Under the pieces are notes generated by a model, which saw only the letters and a program-made list of their open reading frames with translations, was not told the origin of the DNA and did no database searches. 8,053 bases of DNA from Actinomycetota bacterium (GTDB lineage: Bacteria; Actinomycetota; Thermoleophilia; Solirubrobacterales; Solirubrobacteraceae): assembly GCA_019348435.1 (NCBI GenBank), contig JAHWJM010000107.1, positions 1-8,053 on the forward strand, written 5' to 3'. Below are positions 5,072 to 8,053 of this stretch, piece by piece (position 1 is the stretch's first letter; each line of letters opens with the position of its first letter). Made by a program: the position numbers and the translations under genes.

Positions 5072-7228
5072 ATGCGCCGCTCTGTCCTCCTGCTCACGTG
5101 CCTGGCGTCGCTGGCTGCCGTGCTGGGTGCGATCGGGGTCTCACCCGCGGGCGCGCACCCCGGGGAGGCGCACGAGGTCACCCCCGGCGCGGTCGGCGGC
5201 CACGGGCTGTTCGGCGGCCTCGCCGGCGCGCGCGAGGCCGACGCCGCCGCTGCGGCATCGCGCTTCGCCACGGCGCGCCAGGCGCCGGCGCCGGCCGGAC
5301 CGTGCACCGACGAGGCGGCGAAGGCGATGCCGGTCGGCGACGGCCACAACCACTCAGACATCTCGCAGCACGAGTTCTCGTGCCGGATGAAGCAGGTCGC
5401 GTTCGAGTCGCTCACCGCACAGCTCAAGGATCGCCCGAACGTGATCCTCGGCGAGATGGACGTCAAGGCGGACATCGCGGCGGTGGCGATCACCTATCCG
5501 CAGGGCGGCGTGCTGTTCTTCGACGTCTCCGACCCGGCGAGGCCGCGCTTTCTTTCGCGCTACGACGCGACGGAATGCGACCAGCTCGTGATGGACATCA
5601 ACTGCGGCGCGTTCGTCGACCTCTCCAGCGACGGCAAGACCGCGTACCTGTCGATCCAGAAGCTCACGATGGCCCCCACGGCGCCGCTTCAGCTCAACGC
5701 GCTCAACCAGAGCGGGCCGGGCGTCGACGTCATCGACCTCGCCAATCCGCGCAAGCCCGTCCGCACGATGTTCTATCCGATCCTCGGGCTCGGCGGCGTC
5801 CATACCGTGCGCTCGCACACGATCCCGCGGGGACCGTCCAGTCCGAGCAAGCCGCGCGCCGCCGGCGAGTACGTGATCTCCAACCAGAACGGCATCGGGA
5901 TCGACATCGCGAAGGTCACGAAGGTCGCCGGAAAGCGCGTCCTGACGACCGTCCGCCAGCTCGGGACGGTCAACCTCGCGGCGACGATCCAGAACAACGA
6001 GGTCCACGACACGTTCATCCAGAACGACCCGCTCGACGGGCGCACGTACCTCTACAACGCGGCCGGCTTCGCGACCGGCTTCAACGTCTACGACATCACC
6101 GACCCCTCGAGGATCACGCAGGTCGCCGAGTGGGATCCGACGCCCGAGTGCGAGGACGACTGGTACGCGCACACGATCGACGTGACCCACAAGGACGGCC
6201 GGCGCTACGTGACGATGCCCGCGGAGATGCTGCTCATGATCGACAGGAAGTCGCCGAGCGGCCTGTCGGAGATGTCCGACGGCGACAAGTACAACGGCTG
6301 CGGGACGTTCGTCGGCAACGGCGACAAGCCCGGTCCGCTGTGGATCGTCGACGCGACGGACTTCTCGAAGCTGGGCCCGGCGAACGACAAGAAGTCGCCC
6401 GAGCAGGCGCTGGCGACCGACGCCGCACTGAAGAAGGCGTCGCTCGACGCGCTCGTCGCGACATGGACGAACCCCGCCGGCCGCGCCGGCGGGTCGTTGA
6501 CGTTCTCGCCGCACAACCAGCAGATCGTCGGCGACAAGATCTACCTGTCGCACTACCACGGCGGCGTGTACGTGCTCGACGCCTCGGCCGCATTCTCCGG
6601 CAAGCGGGAGCGCCCCAAGGAGCTCGGCTTCATCGTCCCGCACGCCGACGCGACCCGGCCGCTGCTCGGCCAGCCGCCGATGACGGGTCTGCTGGGGCGC
6701 TTCTTCACCGACTTCCCGCTCGGCCGGCCGGAGATCTGGGACATGGTCCACTACAAGGGTCACGTGCTCGCCTCGGACATGACCGGCGGCTTCTACTCAC
6801 TGCGCTACGACGACGGCCCGCTGCCGCTGTGCACCGACCGCACGCCGCCAAGGGCGGTGTTCAGCCGCAAGCGCTCGGCGATCAGCGCCAGCCGAATCGT
6901 GCTGCGGGGCACCGCCAGCGACCGCGGCTGCAAGGCCGACGTCAAGACGCGCAAGCGCGCGGGCGCGCTGCGCCGGGTGAGCGTCGCCCTCGCGCTGAAG
7001 TCCGGCACGCGCTGTCGCTTCGTGAGCAAGCAGGGCCGGCTGAGCGCCCCGCGCAGCTGCAACGAGCCCGCCTACATCACCGCACGCGGCACCAAGCGGT
7101 GGCGCCTGGAGCTGCAAGCGCGCTTCCCGGCCGGCACGTACGCGGTGAGGGTTCGCCCGACGGACGCGGCGGGCAACGCCGGGCCGCCGAAGACGGCGAC
7201 GCTGCGCCTGCGCGCAGCCGGCCGCTAG
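5072..7228 (+). CDS. Secreted LVIVD-type beta-propeller protein with C-terminal beta-sandwich-like domain
   Basis: This 718-residue exported protein starts with a Sec signal peptide: MRR, a hydrophobic stretch to about residue 24, and predicted cleavage after AGA at 28. A low-complexity Ala/Gly region follows to about 76. Residues 85-580 hold repeated beta-propeller blades of the LVIVD style, each with a 'hydrophobic-x-D-(V/I)-(S/T)-DP' turn: GGVLFFDVSDPARP (145-158), GVDVIDLANPRKP (217-229), GFNVYDITDPSRI (336-348), PLWIVDATD (422-430) and GGVYVLDAS (497-505). Conserved His-rich spots are GDGHNHSDISQH (89-100) and SHYHGGVYVLDAS (493-505), possibly metal- or ligand-binding. Residues 587-718 form a basic, Cys-containing domain (Cys587, 620, 648, 663) ending in TDAAGNAGPPKTATLRL, like Ig/FN3-style tails on actinobacterial surface proteins. 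No catalytic function can be assigned. The start at 5072 fits the signal peptide. Confidence 0.85.
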   Translation: MRRSVLLLTCLASLAAVLGAIGVSPAGAHPGEAHEVTPGAVGGHGLFGGLAGAREADAAAAASRFATARQAPAPAGPCTDEAAKAMPVGDGHNHSDISQHEFSCRMKQVAFESLTAQLKDRPNVILGEMDVKADIAAVAITYPQGGVLFFDVSDPARPRFLSRYDATECDQLVMDINCGAFVDLSSDGKTAYLSIQKLTMAPTAPLQLNALNQSGPGVDVIDLANPRKPVRTMFYPILGLGGVHTVRSHTIPRGPSSPSKPRAAGEYVISNQNGIGIDIAKVTKVAGKRVLTTVRQLGTVNLAATIQNNEVHDTFIQNDPLDGRTYLYNAAGFATGFNVYDITDPSRITQVAEWDPTPECEDDWYAHTIDVTHKDGRRYVTMPAEMLLMIDRKSPSGLSEMSDGDKYNGCGTFVGNGDKPGPLWIVDATDFSKLGPANDKKSPEQALATDAALKKASLDALVATWTNPAGRAGGSLTFSPHNQQIVGDKIYLSHYHGGVYVLDASAAFSGKRERPKELGFIVPHADATRPLLGQPPMTGLLGRFFTDFPLGRPEIWDMVHYKGHVLASDMTGGFYSLRYDDGPLPLCTDRTPPRAVFSRKRSAISASRIVLRGTASDRGCKADVKTRKRAGALRRVSVALALKSGTRCRFVSKQGRLSAPRSCNEPAYITARGTKRWRLELQARFPAGTYAVRVRPTDAAGNAGPPKTATLRLRAAGR

Positions 7229-7242
7229 CCGAACGAAGCAGA

Positions 7243-7268
7243 CACCCGCGCAGGCGGCGCGGCGGGTG
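7243..7268. terminator. GC-rich hairpin between convergent genes
   Basis: CACCCGC (7243-7249) pairs perfectly with GCGGGTG (7262-7268) across a 12-base loop. It lies in the 57-base gap between the propeller gene stop and the stop of the PilZ-like gene on the other strand, the expected place for a shared bidirectional terminator. There is no T-run on either side, so intrinsic termination would be of the U-less kind, or the hairpin may only stabilise mRNA ends. Confidence 0.4.
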
Positions 7269-7285
7269 CGATCGGCCGGTGCGGC

Positions 7286-7609
7286 TCAGCGAGCGCTGAT
7301 CGCGAGCGCGTGCAGCCGGCGGACCATCGGCTCGGGCAGGCCCTCGAAACGCAGCGCGTAGACGTGCGGGCACTCCTCGGTGATGACCCGCGCGCGGCCG
7401 TTGAGGCGCATGTCGAGGTCGGGCAGATCGAAGCCGATCGTCTCGTCGGCCATGAGCGGGCGCGGGCTGCGGATACGCATGCCGCGTGGCCCGACGTCCA
7501 GCGTTTCGGCCGAGATCGGCGACCCGATCCGGCGGCGAAGAGTGCAACCCAGCGCGATCTGTGCGCGGGGCGCGCGAATCTCGATCGTGGAACCAGTCAT
7601 CGACGACAT
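7286..7609 (-). CDS. PilZ-like domain protein
   Basis: This small cytosolic protein of 107 residues consists of little more than one PilZ-type beta-barrel. The pattern is an Arg cluster RRR (25-27), then LDVGPRGMRIRSP (37-49), a central strand TIGFDLPDL (57-65), GRARVITEE (71-79) and YALRFEGLPEPMVRRL (84-99). PilZ domains classically bind cyclic di-GMP through RxxxR and (D/N)xSxxG. Here the second motif reads DVGPRG, with Gly where Ser is usual, so binding may be weakened or lost. The start ATG at 7609 (minus strand) is supported by AAGGA (7614-7618) four bases upstream; ATG at 7600 is an alternative. The gene is divergent from a SARP-like regulator across 121 bases containing a clear dyad. 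Confidence 0.72.
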   Translation of the reverse strand: MSSMTGSTIEIRAPRAQIALGCTLRRRIGSPISAETLDVGPRGMRIRSPRPLMADETIGFDLPDLDMRLNGRARVITEECPHVYALRFEGLPEPMVRRLHALAISAR

Positions 7610-7639
7610 CCCATCCTTTCATCGGCTGCATCCGTACCG

Positions 7640-7657
7640 ACAATGTCCAAGCATTGT
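7640..7657. promoter_or_regulatory. Dyad ACAATG-N6-CATTGT in the PilZ/SARP divergent region
   Basis: This is a perfect 6+6 inverted repeat with a 6-base spacer (TCCAAG), about 30 bases upstream of the PilZ-like ATG and about 73 bases upstream of the SARP-like ATG. It sits in the only moderately AT-rich stretch nearby. Geometry and position suit an operator for a dimeric regulator or a site overlapping the minus-strand promoter. The regulator is unknown; the neighbouring SARP is not an obvious candidate, since SARPs usually bind direct repeats. Confidence 0.4.
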
Positions 7658-7718
7658 GACGAATCTGTGAGACGGAACGTCGTCACGTGCTCACGCGTCC
7701 GCTCGCCGACGCCCTGCG

Positions 7719-7724
7719 TACGAT
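7719..7724 (+). promoter_or_regulatory. Candidate -10 hexamer TACGAT, leaderless start of the SARP-like gene
   Basis: TACGAT matches TANNNT and ends 6 bases before the ATG at 7731, so transcription would begin at or next to the start codon. No Shine-Dalgarno sequence precedes the ATG, which agrees with a leaderless mRNA. No good -35 is seen. Confidence 0.35.
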
Positions 7725-7730
7725 CGTTTC

Positions 7731-8053
7731 ATGGTGCTCAGCGTCAGGCTGCTCGGCGAGCTATCGGTGCGGGCCGGGGAGCGGCCGGTCCCGCTCCCGG
7801 CGCATCCGCAGGGCGCGCCGCTGCTTGCGTGGCTGGCGCTGCATCCCGGAAAGAACGACCGCGGGCCACTCGCGGCGCTGCTGTGGCCGGACATGCGCCC
7901 GTCGAGTGCCCGCGCCGAGCTGCGCAGCGCTGTGTGGGCGCTGCGCCGGGCGCTCGCCTCCGCCAGCGCGCGTTCGGCTTCGGGGCTGAGCGCCGGCCGT
8001 CCGCGCGTCTCGGCCGGGCCGTCGGGGTCGGGTGTCGGTCTCGTCATGCTATG
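7731..8053 (+). CDS. SARP/BTAD (AfsR/DnrI-like) transcriptional activator, N-terminal part (runs off right edge)
   Basis: The frame starting at ATG 7731 is open to the end of the window (107 codons). It begins MVLSVRLLGELSVRAGERPV, followed by LLAWLALHPG (31-40), PLAALLWPD (46-54), SSARAELRSAVWALRRALAS (58-77). This is the OmpR-type DNA-binding domain of SARP/AfsR regulators: the 'LLG-x-x-x-V' opening strand, 'LLA-LALHPG' helix, 'L-x-x-LLWPD' loop, and the Arg-rich recognition helix ending LRRAL. These proteins activate transcription from direct repeats near promoters. A BTAD domain, and often ATPase and TPR domains, would follow beyond the edge. Codons after about 7975 read as a Ser/Gly/Ala-rich stretch that matches the family less well, which may be a normal variable loop. 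GTG at 7734 is an alternative start. Confidence 0.75.
   Translation, partial: MVLSVRLLGELSVRAGERPVPLPAHPQGAPLLAWLALHPGKNDRGPLAALLWPDMRPSSARAELRSAVWALRRALASASARSASGLSAGRPRVSAGPSGSGVGLVML

Noticed and set aside
5354..6763. Long minus-strand open frame opposite the propeller gene
   Set aside because: It has the composition of an antisense shadow and no recognisable motif. The plus strand has a signal peptide and repeated propeller blades.
7687..7989. Plus-strand frame overlapping the SARP-like gene
   Set aside because: Cys/Arg/Ser-rich shadow. The frame from 7731 shows the SARP DNA-binding pattern and stays open to the edge.

Overview
The window is very GC-rich bacterial DNA with strong G/C bias at third codon positions and tightly packed genes. 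Gene content (a SARP/BTAD-type activator, a RsbW-like anti-sigma kinase, a mycobacterial-type ddaH/rocD/AsnC locus, an LVIVD-type secreted propeller) points to an actinobacterium. The style of the secreted protein's C-terminal domain suggests class Thermoleophilia (Solirubrobacterales), but that placement is inference from family style, not from a marker gene.

Layout, left to right: (1) the C-terminal tail of an ABC-F ATPase on + (2-385), whose stop lies 4 bases from the stop of a convergent gene; (2) a 12-TM APC/CAT-type amino-acid permease on - (390-1814); (3) a 217-base divergent promoter region; (4) a 697-residue fusion on + (2032-4125) joining a guanidine-modifying hydrolase domain (arginine dihydrolase/DDAH-like) to a complete ornithine aminotransferase; (5) an Lrp/AsnC regulator on + (about 4122-4568) that reads perfectly as a protein but has no ordinary start codon; (6) a RsbW-like ATP-binding anti-sigma/kinase on + (4633-5037); (7) a secreted 718-residue LVIVD-type beta-propeller protein on + (5072-7228); (8) a small PilZ-like protein on - (7286-7609); (9) the N-terminal part of a SARP/AfsR-like activator on + (7731 to the right edge).

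Genes 2, 4 and 5 form a self-contained amino-acid catabolism module. The permease imports a (probably cationic) amino acid. The fusion is predicted to convert arginine to ornithine plus CO2 and ammonia and then ornithine to glutamate semialdehyde. The AsnC protein is the likely ligand-responsive regulator. From memory, the same set of families (rocE, rocD, a DDAH-like protein, AsnC) lies together in Mycobacterium tuberculosis (Rv2320c-Rv2324), where hydrolase and aminotransferase are separate genes. The fusion and the start-less, ATAG-overlapping AsnC frame are the two most interesting points. The right third looks like a signalling and cell-surface region without an obvious shared pathway. 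No RNA genes, insertion sequences, CRISPR arrays or origins were seen.
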